Assembly (NCBI RefSeq): GCF_021531595.1
Contig: NZ_JADYUD010000008.1
Coordinates: 1 to 64,000, forward strand
DNA length: 64,000 nt
Direction: 5' to 3'
Origin: Fusobacterium perfoetens
GTDB lineage: Bacteria; Fusobacteriota; Fusobacteriia; Fusobacteriales; Fusobacteriaceae
Made by a program: the position numbers and the translations under genes. This document shows, piece after piece, positions 7,032-15,390 of the stretch. Positions within the stretch are counted from its first letter, which is position 1, and every line of letters begins with the position of its first letter. The notes beneath the pieces were generated by a model. That model searched no databases. It had not been told where the DNA came from and was given only the letters and a program-made list of their open reading frames with translations.

Positions 7032-8561
7032 TTATTTTTTTAATCTGACTTTAGGTTCTGTCTCTAACCCAAAAAGAGGAATGAATCTATCAAATCCTGT
7101 TATAGTAAGGAAAAGAATAGAAAATACAGAAATCATGGCAAGAAAATTAAATTTAATAATATCCATAGGAACAAATTCATGTAAAGGATATACAACTTTT
7201 GCAATTCCTATATAGAATCCTATGTAAACATGCCATGGAATAAGCTGAGAACCAAAAACTCCAAGAGCATCACTGAAAGTGGCATTTCTAAGTTTTAGCT
7301 TGTACATAGCTTTTTCATCGCCCTCTACATTTTCATCTACAAGATTTCTTATAATAGGTCCTATTGTAACTATCTGTGCCATTTCATCAGCTAAGGCAGC
7401 ATTTCCAAGAATAGAGAAAACTCCATTATAGAACATAAGTTGTCTTACATTTTTTGCCATACCTTTAACTAGTCTTGAAAGAGGTTCAAAGGCATTCATG
7501 CTTCCCATAATTCCTCCGAAAGCAGCAATCCACATCATCATAACAATAACCCATGCTCCTGCTCCTGAAAATCCAGTATATATAAGTTCAATGAAACCTT
7601 TAAGATCTATTGCTGTTTTTCCCATTTCTGCAGCAGCTTGAGCAGCTTCAGCAGTTATTGTAATTGTTCCTGCAAAAATTCCAAAAATAAGAGAAGAAAA
7701 TATTCCAAGGAACAAACATAAAAGAGTAGGAAGTCCCTTTACAGCAGCAGCAAGAACAAGAAGAAGAGGAATTCCCATATATGCAGGGATACCACTTTGA
7801 ACTTGTTTAAGTAAAGTTACTGCTGATTCTCTTTCAGCTGCAAGAGCAGACCATACAGACTGAGGAATATTATTTATAGCTTCACTTGCACTTCCTACAG
7901 TATCAGGAAGCCCCATAAAAACAGAAACACCATAAAAAGTTATTATACTTAAAACAAGACATGAAAGAGACCAAACACCTTGATGCTTTATTCTGTCTAT
8001 TACTTCAACTTTTTGAATACCTGAACTTACTACAGTTGTATCTGATATAAGTCCTATATTATCTCCAAAGCAAGCTCCTCCAGCAATAGCTGCTGTAGTA
8101 AGAAGGATATTTCCTCCTACAATATGGTTAAGCCATAAAAATACAGGTGCACAGGCAGCAAATGTTCCCCATGAACTTCCTATTGCAACAGATAAAAGAC
8201 TTGTTACAATAATTCCAGTAACAGCTATTGTCTTTGCAGTAAGTCCAAAGTTAAGAGACATAATGATAATAGAAGCTCCAACTCCTGTTGCCATAAAAGT
8301 TTCAGCCATAGCATAAGCAAGCATAAGAATAAAGAAAACAAGTTGAATTTCTTTTACGCTGTCAACAGCGGAATCAACTATTTTTTGGAAAGTAAATTTT
8401 TCAGTGATGAATGCAACAAGTGCAGCAAACATTACTGCAATAGGAGCAGCAACAAGAACATCAAGTCCTACAGCAACCATAAGTACTCCTAAAATAACAA
8501 CAGGAGACAGTTTTAATATTTCTATAAACCAACCTCTTCTCTCATTTAAATTTTCATTCAT
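7032..8561 (-). CDS. NhaC-family Na+/H+ antiporter-like transporter, probable lysine transporter
   Basis: A 509-residue membrane protein with about 11-12 hydrophobic segments. The segment GGACFGDNIGLISDTTVVSS is the conserved core of NhaC-family proteins, with the ion-binding Asp residues. The family exchanges sodium and protons, and some members move amino acids or dicarboxylates. A lysine riboswitch precedes this gene on the same strand with a terminator between them. In other bacteria NhaC-type genes under lysine riboswitches have been predicted to be lysine transporters (LysW). I infer lysine transport or lysine/Na+ coupling here. The start ATG has GGAGGA upstream. Confidence 0.85.
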   Translation of the reverse strand: MNENLNERRGWFIEILKLSPVVILGVLMVAVGLDVLVAAPIAVMFAALVAFITEKFTFQKIVDSAVDSVKEIQLVFFILMLAYAMAETFMATGVGASIIIMSLNFGLTAKTIAVTGIIVTSLLSVAIGSSWGTFAACAPVFLWLNHIVGGNILLTTAAIAGGACFGDNIGLISDTTVVSSGIQKVEVIDRIKHQGVWSLSCLVLSIITFYGVSVFMGLPDTVGSASEAINNIPQSVWSALAAERESAVTLLKQVQSGIPAYMGIPLLLVLAAAVKGLPTLLCLFLGIFSSLIFGIFAGTITITAEAAQAAAEMGKTAIDLKGFIELIYTGFSGAGAWVIVMMMWIAAFGGIMGSMNAFEPLSRLVKGMAKNVRQLMFYNGVFSILGNAALADEMAQIVTIGPIIRNLVDENVEGDEKAMYKLKLRNATFSDALGVFGSQLIPWHVYIGFYIGIAKVVYPLHEFVPMDIIKFNFLAMISVFSILFLTITGFDRFIPLFGLETEPKVRLKK

Positions 8562-8610
8562 TTTTTATTAATCCTCCCTAAAAATATTAAATAACAATGA
8601 ATTTTAGGTA

Positions 8611-8643
8611 AAAAAAACTGCCATGGGATTTTTTTCATGGCAG
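8611..8643 (-). terminator. Riboswitch expression-platform terminator
   Basis: On the minus strand CTGCCATG (8643-8636) pairs with CATGGCAG (8625-8618) and is followed by seven U residues (8617-8611). It lies between the lysine aptamer and the NhaC-type gene, about 50 bases before the start codon, so lysine binding would favour termination and turn the gene off. Confidence 0.85.
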
Positions 8644-8687
8644 ATGTTAATAATAATATCAAATTAAACAATAATTTTGATAAAATT

Positions 8688-8856
8688 GATAGCTCTACAT
8701 CAGCAGTAAACTAATGTCAGTCATACAGATATTTTCTGTATGCCCAAGACTTTAATCTGACAAATTAAATCTTTCGGCGGAATTCCCTTTGGGCTGACTT
8801 CAATGCTTTGTCGTGCTGTTTCAGCTTAATCTTGTTTTCCGCAACCTCTACCTAAA
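8688..8856 (-). promoter_or_regulatory. Lysine riboswitch (L box) aptamer
   Basis: Read on the minus strand, the region opens with AGGTAGAGGTTGCGG and contains the conserved core GGGAATTCCGCCGAAAG. A CTTGGGCATACAG arm with its complementary CTGTATG follows, and it closes with TGATGTAGAGCTATC. The AGAGG opening, GCCGAA core and AGAGCTA closing block match the lysine riboswitch consensus. P1 can form through GGTAG with CTATC. The position between a consensus promoter and an intrinsic terminator ahead of a transporter gene supports the call. Confidence 0.9.
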
Positions 8857-8882
8857 TATATATTTCATTGTTCGTACAGAAT

Positions 8883-8911
8883 ATGGTATCATTTTTAAAA
8901 CTTTATGTCAA
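8883..8911 (-). promoter_or_regulatory. Promoter of the lysine-riboswitch transcript
   Basis: Read on the minus strand: TTGACA (8911-8906), 17-base spacer ending in TGA, and TACCAT (8888-8883). Transcription would begin near 8876, just ahead of the aptamer. Confidence 0.75.
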
Positions 8912-8921
8912 TTATTTTAGG

Positions 8922-8950
8922 TTTTAAAATTGTTTGATGGGTGCTATAAT
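8922..8950 (+). promoter_or_regulatory. Promoter of the rluD operon
   Basis: An extended -10, TGCTATAAT, ends at 8950, with a weak TTTTAA -35 at 17 bases. A second TATAAT lies at 8964-8969, very close to the start codon. The region overlaps the back of the minus-strand riboswitch promoter. Confidence 0.55.
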
Positions 8951-8982
8951 TATGGTATAAAGGTATAATTGCGGGGTATTTT

Positions 8983-9927
8983 ATGAAAGAATTAAAATTT
9001 TCTGCAGAAGAAAAATTCATAGGAAAAAGACTTGATATTTTTCTGCAGAGTATGCTTGAAGAAATGAGCAGAGCAGGAGTTCAGAAACTTATAGAAGATG
9101 GACTTGTAAAAGTAAATGGAAAAGATATAAAAAAAGCAGGAACAAAATTAAAAGGAAATGAAATAGTTGAGGTAAAAATTCCTGAAGAAGAAGTACCTGA
9201 ACTTAAACCAGAAAATATTCCTATAGATATAGTATATGAAGATGAATATATTGCTGTTATTAATAAAACAAGCAATATGACTGTTCATCCAGCACAGAAT
9301 ATTTATACAGGGACTTTGGTAAATGCTCTTCTATATCATTTTAAAAGTCTTTCAAATATAAATGAAGACAATATAAGACCTGGAATAGTTCATAGACTTG
9401 ATAAGGATACAAGTGGACTTATAATAATTGCTAAAACAAATGAAGCACATGAAAAATTAGTAGAAATGTTTCAAAGTAAAAATATGAAAAAAACATATAT
9501 AGCTATTTGTAAGGGTAATTTTAGTCAAAAATCAGGAAGAATAGAAAATCTTATAGGAAGAGATCCTTATGAGAGAAAAAGAATGGCAGTTGTTGAGATA
9601 AATGGAAAACCTGCTATAACTAATTATGAAGTAATTGATGAAGTTCAGGATTTTTCTCTTATGAAAGTAAATATTGAAACAGGTAGAACTCATCAGATAA
9701 GAGTGCATATGAAATTTTTAAATCATCCTATTCTTGGAGATTCAACATATGGTTCTCCTTCAAAGCTTGCAGAAAGGCAGATGCTTCACGCATATATGCT
9801 TGAATTTATTCATCCTGTGACAAAAGAAAGTATAAAAGTAAAAGGGAAACTTCCTGGGGATTTTGAAAACATTATAAAAAAATTAAGGTTTAACAGAGAA
9901 AAAATAACAGAGATTGGTGAAAAGTAA
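8983..9927 (+). CDS. RluD-family RNA pseudouridine synthase
   Basis: A 314-residue enzyme that isomerises uridine to pseudouridine in rRNA. Residues 1-75 form an S4 RNA-binding domain. The catalytic block HRLDKDTSG puts the essential Asp at residue 140, and GRTHQIRVHM is the conserved C-terminal motif of the RluA/RluD family. The length matches RluD-type enzymes. Whether it modifies 23S helix 69 like RluD or another site is not shown. It is the first gene of a five-gene unit through comF. Confidence 0.9.
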   Translation: MKELKFSAEEKFIGKRLDIFLQSMLEEMSRAGVQKLIEDGLVKVNGKDIKKAGTKLKGNEIVEVKIPEEEVPELKPENIPIDIVYEDEYIAVINKTSNMTVHPAQNIYTGTLVNALLYHFKSLSNINEDNIRPGIVHRLDKDTSGLIIIAKTNEAHEKLVEMFQSKNMKKTYIAICKGNFSQKSGRIENLIGRDPYERKRMAVVEINGKPAITNYEVIDEVQDFSLMKVNIETGRTHQIRVHMKFLNHPILGDSTYGSPSKLAERQMLHAYMLEFIHPVTKESIKVKGKLPGDFENIIKKLRFNREKITEIGEK

Positions 9928-9928
9928 A

Positions 9929-10546
9929 ATGAAAGAATTATATGAATTTGACAGAGAAAAAGGAAATATAGCAGGTGTTGACGAAGCAGGAAGAGGACCT
10001 CTTGCAGGATCTGTTGTTGCTGCAGCAGTAAAAATTAATGAATATCATGATTTTTTTGAAGAGATTAATGATTCTAAAAAACTTTCTGAAAAGAAGAGAG
10101 AAATTCTTTTTGATAAAATTTTAGCTTATTGCAATGTAGGAGTCGGAATAGCAACAGTTGAAGAAATAGATGAGGTAAATATTTTAAATGCAACATTTCT
10201 TGCTATGACAAGAGCTCTTGAAGATATAAAAAAAGAGGGAACAGAGTTTGATAAAGTTCTTGTTGATGGAAATAAATTAATAAAAGGTTATGAAGGAGAG
10301 CAGGAGGCAGTAGTAAAAGGAGATGCTAAAAGCCTTTCAATAGCTGCAGCTTCAATAATAGCTAAAGTAACAAGAGACAGAATAATGCTTATAAATGCAG
10401 AAAAATATCCTGAATATGCTTTTGAAAAACATAAGGGATATGGAACAAAACTTCACAGAGAAATTCTTCTTGAAAAAGGACCTCTTCCAATACACAGAAA
10501 AACTTTTTTAAAGAAAATATTAAAGTCAGATACTACTTATGAATAA
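9929..10546 (+). CDS. rnhB: Ribonuclease HII
   Basis: RNase HII removes ribonucleotides from RNA/DNA hybrids and misincorporated ribonucleotides. GVDEAGRGPLAG at residues 16-27 supplies the first Asp-Glu pair (Asp18, Glu19) of the catalytic tetrad. The later VDGNKL and SIAAASIIAKVTRD segments carry the remaining conserved positions. The protein has about 205 residues, usual for RnhB. I chose the ATG at 9929 over a GTG at 9914 because the family starts close to the GVDEAG motif and the GTG lies inside the preceding gene. It follows the rluD-type gene by one base. Confidence 0.95.
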   Translation: MKELYEFDREKGNIAGVDEAGRGPLAGSVVAAAVKINEYHDFFEEINDSKKLSEKKREILFDKILAYCNVGVGIATVEEIDEVNILNATFLAMTRALEDIKKEGTEFDKVLVDGNKLIKGYEGEQEAVVKGDAKSLSIAAASIIAKVTRDRIMLINAEKYPEYAFEKHKGYGTKLHREILLEKGPLPIHRKTFLKKILKSDTTYE

Positions 10547-10907
10547 AAGAGAACAAGGAGCACTTTTTGAAGGTTATGCTGCAGAATTTCTTGAAAGGAA
10601 AGGGTATATACTTCTTACAGCAAATTATTTTACAAAACATGGAGAAATAGATCTTGTAATGAAAAAAGATAAAACAATAGTTTTTGTTGAGGTAAAGCAA
10701 AGAACAAATGATGTTTTTGGAAGAGGAGAATATGCAGTAGACTATAGAAAAAAAAGAAATATGTATTACAGTGCTCTAAAATTTATTTCAGAAAACAGAT
10801 ATTTTAACTATGACATAAGGTTTGATGCTGTTATCTTTAATGGCAGGGGAAAAACACCTTGTAATTGGATAAAAAACATAATATGGGGTGATGAAATTGG
10901 ATTTTAA
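10539..10907 (+). CDS. YraN/UPF0102-family nuclease-fold protein
   Basis: A 122-residue protein of the UPF0102 family, which has an endonuclease-like fold but no settled function. Visible motifs are KRGxxxEGYAAEFLERKGY-type opening, HGEIDLVM with the conserved Glu and Asp, and FVEVKQRT with the E-x-K pair typical of this nuclease fold. It overlaps the end of rnhB by 8 bases. The rnhB-yraN order is found in many low-GC bacteria. Confidence 0.9.
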   Translation: MNKREQGALFEGYAAEFLERKGYILLTANYFTKHGEIDLVMKKDKTIVFVEVKQRTNDVFGRGEYAVDYRKKRNMYYSALKFISENRYFNYDIRFDAVIFNGRGKTPCNWIKNIIWGDEIGF

Positions 10908-11118
10908 ATGCCTTAAATGTGGATGTGAAAAATATTATGTAAGAACGGCTGTAGTGCCAGAAAAAGAAGCTGGATTAAAAATTGAAATGGGAACATACTA
11001 TCTGAAAATATGTGCTGAGTGTGGATATACAGAGATGTATTCTGCAAAAATTCTTAATAAAGACAAGAAAAAAGAAAAGGAGAATAATCTTGAGCCTAAA
11101 ACTCAATCAAATTCTTAG
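10891..11118 (+). CDS. Small zinc-ribbon protein
   Basis: A 75-residue protein with two CxxC pairs, CLKCGCEK near the start and CAECGYTEMY about 35 residues later, which would bind one zinc ion in a rubredoxin-like ribbon. The C-terminus is a charged, disordered tail. It begins inside the end of the yraN-like gene and its last 29 bases overlap comF. A GTG at 10888 is an alternative start. No function can be stated; small ribbons of this type often bind nucleic acid or act as adaptors. Confidence 0.75.
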   Translation: MKLDFKCLKCGCEKYYVRTAVVPEKEAGLKIEMGTYYLKICAECGYTEMYSAKILNKDKKKEKENNLEPKTQSNS

Positions 11119-11737
11119 AAAGTTTTTCTTTGATTCAAGATGTTCTATATGCAAAAAAGAAGTTGAAGAAGATGAAATTTATATATGCAGAGAATGTAGG
11201 GAAAAAATTGAAAAGAAAAAAATTCTTCATGTAAGAAAGAATATTTTTTATCTTTTTGATTATAAAAACGATATAAGAAATCTTATTATTGATTATAAGC
11301 TTAATGGGAGAAAAGATATATGTATATTTATAAGTAAGCTTATAGAAAGTGACTTAAAAAAAATAATAAGAGAAAAAAATATAGATACAATTATTCCTGT
11401 TCCTATGAGCAAAGAAAGATATTTTTCAAGAGGATTTAATCAAGTAGAACTTATTCTTGATGAAATAGGAATATCTTATGAAAAAGCAGAGAGAAGAAAA
11501 AATACACTTCCTATGCATGGAATTTCAGAAAAGAATCTTAGAAAATTAAATGTAAAATCAGCTTTCAGATGTGATTTTCCCACAAAAAGTAAAAATATTC
11601 TTATAGTTGATGACATAATAACAACAGGAGCAACAGTTTTTGAAATGATAAAAGCTATTAAAGAAGCTGGAGAGCCAGAAAATATTTATATTTTTTCTTT
11701 ATCAGCAGCCCCTTCTTTTTATAAGAAGTTTTTATAG
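11090..11737 (+). CDS. comF: ComF-family amidophosphoribosyltransferase-like protein
   Basis: A protein of about 215 residues with an N-terminal CSICKKEVEEDE...CRECREK zinc-finger and a phosphoribosyltransferase domain carrying ILIVDDIITTGAT, the PRPP-binding loop, plus IIPVPMSKERYFSRGFNQ, the ComF signature. ComF proteins take part in single-strand DNA processing during transformation in Gram-positive and proteobacterial models. The start is the TTG at 11090, seven bases after AAGGAG (11077-11082). An upstream in-frame start at 11012 would add residues coding within the previous gene and lacks a ribosome binding site. Confidence 0.9.
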   Translation: MSLKLNQILRKFFFDSRCSICKKEVEEDEIYICRECREKIEKKKILHVRKNIFYLFDYKNDIRNLIIDYKLNGRKDICIFISKLIESDLKKIIREKNIDTIIPVPMSKERYFSRGFNQVELILDEIGISYEKAERRKNTLPMHGISEKNLRKLNVKSAFRCDFPTKSKNILIVDDIITTGATVFEMIKAIKEAGEPENIYIFSLSAAPSFYKKFL

Positions 11738-11912
11738 AAGTAAAATATTAAAAAATAAAAAAATCAAAAATGCTTAAAAATTAATCACAAAAAATCAATT
11801 TATTGACTTATAGTAAATTAGAAGTTTATTGTATTTTATGTTAGAATATAAGATGAAAACATTAAAGCAAAAATATTGAGATATTAATTAAAATATTTAG
11901 GAGGATTTTCAA

Positions 11913-12668
11913 ATGAGAAAAACTATTATTGCAGGAAACTGGAAAATGAATAAAACTAATGCTGATGCAGTGGCTATGCTTACTGAATTAAAAGCAGCTG
12001 TTGCAGGTGTTGAAAATGTGGGAATCGTTATAGGAGCTCCTTTTACTGCTCTTTCTGATGCAGTTAAAGCTGTTGAAGGTTCAAATATAAAAATTGCTGC
12101 TCAAAATATGTATCCAAAAGCATCTGGAGCTTATACTGGAGAAGTTTCTCCTGAAATGTTAAAAGCTATAGGTGTTGAATATGTAATATTAGGACACTCT
12201 GAAAGAAGAGAATACTTCCACGAAACAGACGCATTTATAAATGAAAAAGTTAAATGTGCTTTATCTTATGGATTAACTCCAATTCTTTGTGTAGGAGAAA
12301 AATTAGAAGACAGAGAAGCAGGAAGAACTGATCTTGTAAACGAAACTCAAGTTAAAGGCGGACTTGCAGGTTTAACTAAAGAAGAAGCTGTTAAAGTTGT
12401 TGTTGCTTATGAACCAGTATGGGCAATAGGAACAGGAAAAACTGCTACTCCAGAAATTGCAGAAGAAACTCATAAAGCTATAAGAAAAGTTTTAGCTGAA
12501 ATGTTTGGAGCAGAAGCAGCTGAAGAAATTACTATCCAATATGGAGGATCAGTGAAAGCTGATAATGCAAAAGATCTTCTTGCTCAAGCTGATATTGATG
12601 GTGGACTTGTTGGAGGAGCTTCTCTTGAAGCAGAATCTTTTGCTAAGATAGTAAAAGCTGGAATGTAA
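11913..12668 (+). CDS. tpiA: Triosephosphate isomerase
   Basis: Interconverts dihydroxyacetone phosphate and glyceraldehyde 3-phosphate. Catalytic residues are visible: the Lys of GNWKMN near residue 13, the His of ILGHSERREYF and the Glu of AYEPVWAIGTG, which precedes the flexible loop. GGSVKADNAKDL binds phosphate near the C-terminus. The 251-residue length is normal. TAGGAGG precedes the ATG. It is paired with gpmI 41 bases downstream, so two glycolytic steps share a unit. Upstream, TTGACT at 11803 and a TGTTAGAAT extended -10 near 11839 are promoter candidates. Confidence 0.97.
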   Translation: MRKTIIAGNWKMNKTNADAVAMLTELKAAVAGVENVGIVIGAPFTALSDAVKAVEGSNIKIAAQNMYPKASGAYTGEVSPEMLKAIGVEYVILGHSERREYFHETDAFINEKVKCALSYGLTPILCVGEKLEDREAGRTDLVNETQVKGGLAGLTKEEAVKVVVAYEPVWAIGTGKTATPEIAEETHKAIRKVLAEMFGAEAAEEITIQYGGSVKADNAKDLLAQADIDGGLVGGASLEAESFAKIVKAGM

Positions 12669-12709
12669 TTAACTAATAATTTTGAAAATTTTAGAGAGGA
12701 AAATAAATA

Positions 12710-14233
12710 ATGAATAAAAAACCATTAATGCTTATGATTTTAGATGGTTGGGGGATAAATACTCACGACAACCAAGTTAATGCTATAAAAAATGCTGATC
12801 CAAAAGAATATTCAGAGCTTTTAGCTAAATATCCACATTCAAGACTTGAAGCATCAGGAGAAGCAGTAGGATTACCTGAAGGGCAAATGGGTAACTCAGA
12901 AGTAGGACACTTAAATATAGGTGCAGGAAGAGTAATTTATCAGCCCCTTGTAAAAATAACAAAAGATATAAGAGATGGGGAATTTTATGAAATTCCTGCT
13001 TTAAAAGAAGCATTCTCTTATGCAAAAGAACATAATTCTGCAATTCACTTTGCAGGGCTTGTTTCTGATGGAGGAGTTCATTCACATGTAGACCACATAT
13101 ATGGACTTCTTCAAATGGCTAAAAATTATGGACTAACAAAAGTATATCTTCATGCTTTCTTAGATGGAAGAGATACTCCTCCATCATCAGCTGTAAACTT
13201 CTTAGCTCAAGTTGAAGCTAAAATGGCTGAAATAGGAGTAGGAAAAATAGCTACTATTTCTGGAAGATACTATGCAATGGACAGAGATAAAAACTATGAT
13301 AGAACAAAACTTGCTTATGATAATATGACTTTAGGAAATGGAATAGAGGCGTCTTCAGCAGATGAAGCTATAAAAGCTTCTTATGCAGCTGGAGTGACAG
13401 ATGAATTTGTAAAACCTACAGTTATTGATAAAGAAGGACTTGTAAAATCAGGAGATGTTTTAATAAACTTTAATTTTAGACCTGACAGAGCAAGACAAAT
13501 AACAAGAGCATTTAATGACAAAGAATTTACTTTCTTTGACAGAAATATTGATCCAATAAAAGTTTATTGTATGAGACAATACGATTCTACAATAGATGCA
13601 CCTGTTATTTATAAAGATGATGAAATAGTAAATACTTTCGGAGAAGTAATTTCTAAAGCAGGTCTTACTCAGTTAAGAACTGCAGAAACAGAAAAATATG
13701 CCCATGTAACATTTTTCTTCAATGGAGGAGTAGAAGCTCAGTATCCTGGAGAAGAAAGAAAACTTGTTGCATCTCCAAAAGTTGCTACATATGATTTAAA
13801 ACCTGAAATGTCAGCTTTTGAAGTTACTGAAGGAGCAAAAGAAGCTTTAGAATCAGGAAAATTTGATGTAGTGATTTTAAACTTTGCAAATCCTGATATG
13901 GTTGGACATACAGGAGTTTTAGAAGCAGCTGAAAAAGCTATAAAAGCTGTTGATCAATGTGTAAAAACACTTGTTGATACAGTTCTTTCTCTTGATGGAA
14001 CAGTATTAATCACAGCAGACCATGGAAATGCAGAACTTATGGTAGATCCTGAAACTAATGCACCATTTACTGCTCATACAACAAATGAAGTTCCATTTAT
14101 ATATGTATCAAATCATACTGAAGGAGTTTCATTAAAAGATGGAAAACTTGCAGATATAGCTCCAACAATGCTTCATATTTTAGGAATCAAACAACCTGCA
14201 GAAATGACAGGAGAAAATTTAATAGTAAAATAG
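12710..14233 (+). CDS. gpmI: Cofactor-independent (2,3-bisphosphoglycerate-independent) phosphoglycerate mutase
   Basis: Interconverts 3- and 2-phosphoglycerate using two manganese ions. The alkaline-phosphatase-fold metal motif LMILDGWG opens the protein, GNSEVGHLNIG carries the catalytic Ser near residue 62, and TADHGNAE supplies the C-terminal metal ligands. The length of 507 residues is typical. It follows tpiA and is closed by a strong terminator. Confidence 0.97.
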   Translation: MNKKPLMLMILDGWGINTHDNQVNAIKNADPKEYSELLAKYPHSRLEASGEAVGLPEGQMGNSEVGHLNIGAGRVIYQPLVKITKDIRDGEFYEIPALKEAFSYAKEHNSAIHFAGLVSDGGVHSHVDHIYGLLQMAKNYGLTKVYLHAFLDGRDTPPSSAVNFLAQVEAKMAEIGVGKIATISGRYYAMDRDKNYDRTKLAYDNMTLGNGIEASSADEAIKASYAAGVTDEFVKPTVIDKEGLVKSGDVLINFNFRPDRARQITRAFNDKEFTFFDRNIDPIKVYCMRQYDSTIDAPVIYKDDEIVNTFGEVISKAGLTQLRTAETEKYAHVTFFFNGGVEAQYPGEERKLVASPKVATYDLKPEMSAFEVTEGAKEALESGKFDVVILNFANPDMVGHTGVLEAAEKAIKAVDQCVKTLVDTVLSLDGTVLITADHGNAELMVDPETNAPFTAHTTNEVPFIYVSNHTEGVSLKDGKLADIAPTMLHILGIKQPAEMTGENLIVK

Positions 14234-14262
14234 TTTTTTAATTACATCTAATAGTTTCTGAG

Positions 14263-14290
14263 AAGAGAGGAAAAAATTTCCTCTCTTTTC
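14263..14290 (+). terminator. Intrinsic terminator of tpiA-gpmI
   Basis: AAGAGAGGAAA (14263-14273) pairs with TTTCCTCTCTT (14277-14287) around an AAA loop, followed by a T-rich tract. Confidence 0.9.
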
Positions 14291-14374
14291 TTTTATATTT
14301 TTCTTTACTATTTTTGCAATTAATGAAATAATATATTTGTAATAAATCATAAAAAACAGGAGGATACACCTAAT

Positions 14375-14749
14375 ATGTTAAAAGAAGGAATGAAATTATC
14401 TTACACAAGAACAGTAAGCCCAGAAGAAACAGCAGCAAAAGTAGCTTCAGGAACATTGGAAGTATATGGAACACCAATGATGATAGCTTTTATGGAGAAA
14501 ACATCTTTTGAGTTAGTTCAGTCTGAACTTGCAGAAGGAGAATCAACAGTTGGTATATCTGTAAATATAAAACATAACAAAGCTAATAAAATAGGAGACG
14601 AAGTTGTTTGTGAGTCAACTCTTACAAAGATAGACGGAAGAAGACTAGTATTTGATGTTAAAGTAACTCATAATGGAACTGTTGTAGGAGAAGGAACTCA
14701 CGAAAGATTTATAATCAATGTTGAAAAATTCCTTTCAAAATTAGGATAG
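14375..14749 (+). CDS. Hotdog-fold thioesterase
   Basis: A 124-residue single-domain protein with the hotdog pattern: VYGTPMMIAFMEKTSFELVQ forms the central helix and the following VGISVNIKHNKANKIGDEV strand carries the conserved His region. The overall pattern is that of fluoroacetyl-CoA thioesterase (FlK)-like proteins, which hydrolyse acyl-CoAs. The substrate is not evident. It is followed 4 bases later by a GNAT gene and has AGGAGG upstream. Confidence 0.8.
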   Translation: MLKEGMKLSYTRTVSPEETAAKVASGTLEVYGTPMMIAFMEKTSFELVQSELAEGESTVGISVNIKHNKANKIGDEVVCESTLTKIDGRRLVFDVKVTHNGTVVGEGTHERFIINVEKFLSKLG

Positions 14750-14753
14750 AACC

Positions 14754-15278
14754 ATGAAATTTCTAGGAGAATATAAAGGATTTTCACTTTATATTCTAGA
14801 TAAAGAAACAGGAGAACTTTATAAAGAAGAAATAGTTTCTCTTTTGAATCTTATACCGAAATCAAATTATAAAATTTCTGATGTTATAAGAGAGAAAAAA
14901 GGAGAAAGAATTCTTTATGGAAAATGGGAGCACAGCCTTATTTTATTTGATAAAGATAAGATAGTAGGAGTTCTTATTGGATATGAAAGAAAAAAAGAAA
15001 ATAATAATTTGTACTCTGAAAACAGCTTTTATATAAATGAAATATCTGTACATAAAGATTATCAGGGATATGGCTTAGGAAAATATCTTATGACATATTT
15101 TCTTGAAAATACAAAGGAATTTATATATCTTTCAGGAAAAAGAATATTTAAAATTCAAACAGAGGATAGCTCCAAAAATATAAAAGTTGTAAATTTTTAT
15201 AAAAGTCTTGGATTTTATGAAACAGGCAGAAAAGAATATCCTGAAAAATTTGATATTATAATGGAGCTAAAAAAATAA
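14754..15278 (+). CDS. GNAT-family N-acetyltransferase
   Basis: A 174-residue acyl-CoA-dependent acetyltransferase. The acetyl-CoA pyrophosphate loop is visible as HKDYQGYGLGKYLM (motif A, Q/R-x-x-G-x-G/A), and VVNFYKSLGFYETG is motif B. The N-terminal third is lysine-rich. The acceptor is unknown; the neighbour is a thioesterase, which does not settle the role. Confidence 0.85.
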   Translation: MKFLGEYKGFSLYILDKETGELYKEEIVSLLNLIPKSNYKISDVIREKKGERILYGKWEHSLILFDKDKIVGVLIGYERKKENNNLYSENSFYINEISVHKDYQGYGLGKYLMTYFLENTKEFIYLSGKRIFKIQTEDSSKNIKVVNFYKSLGFYETGRKEYPEKFDIIMELKK

Positions 15279-15288
15279 TAAAAAATAA

Positions 15289-15327
15289 AAATCTTCTTTG
15301 ATTATTGATATCAAAGGGGATTTTTTT
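15289..15327 (+). terminator. Intrinsic terminator after the GNAT gene
   Basis: A 14-bp stem with two G-U pairs (15289-15302 with 15310-15323) closes a 7-base loop and enters a T run. Confidence 0.85.
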
Positions 15328-15390
15328 ATTTGTGGTTTAATGTTTGTTGTGATAAGATAAAAATATACATTGAATATGGAGGGAGAGTTT

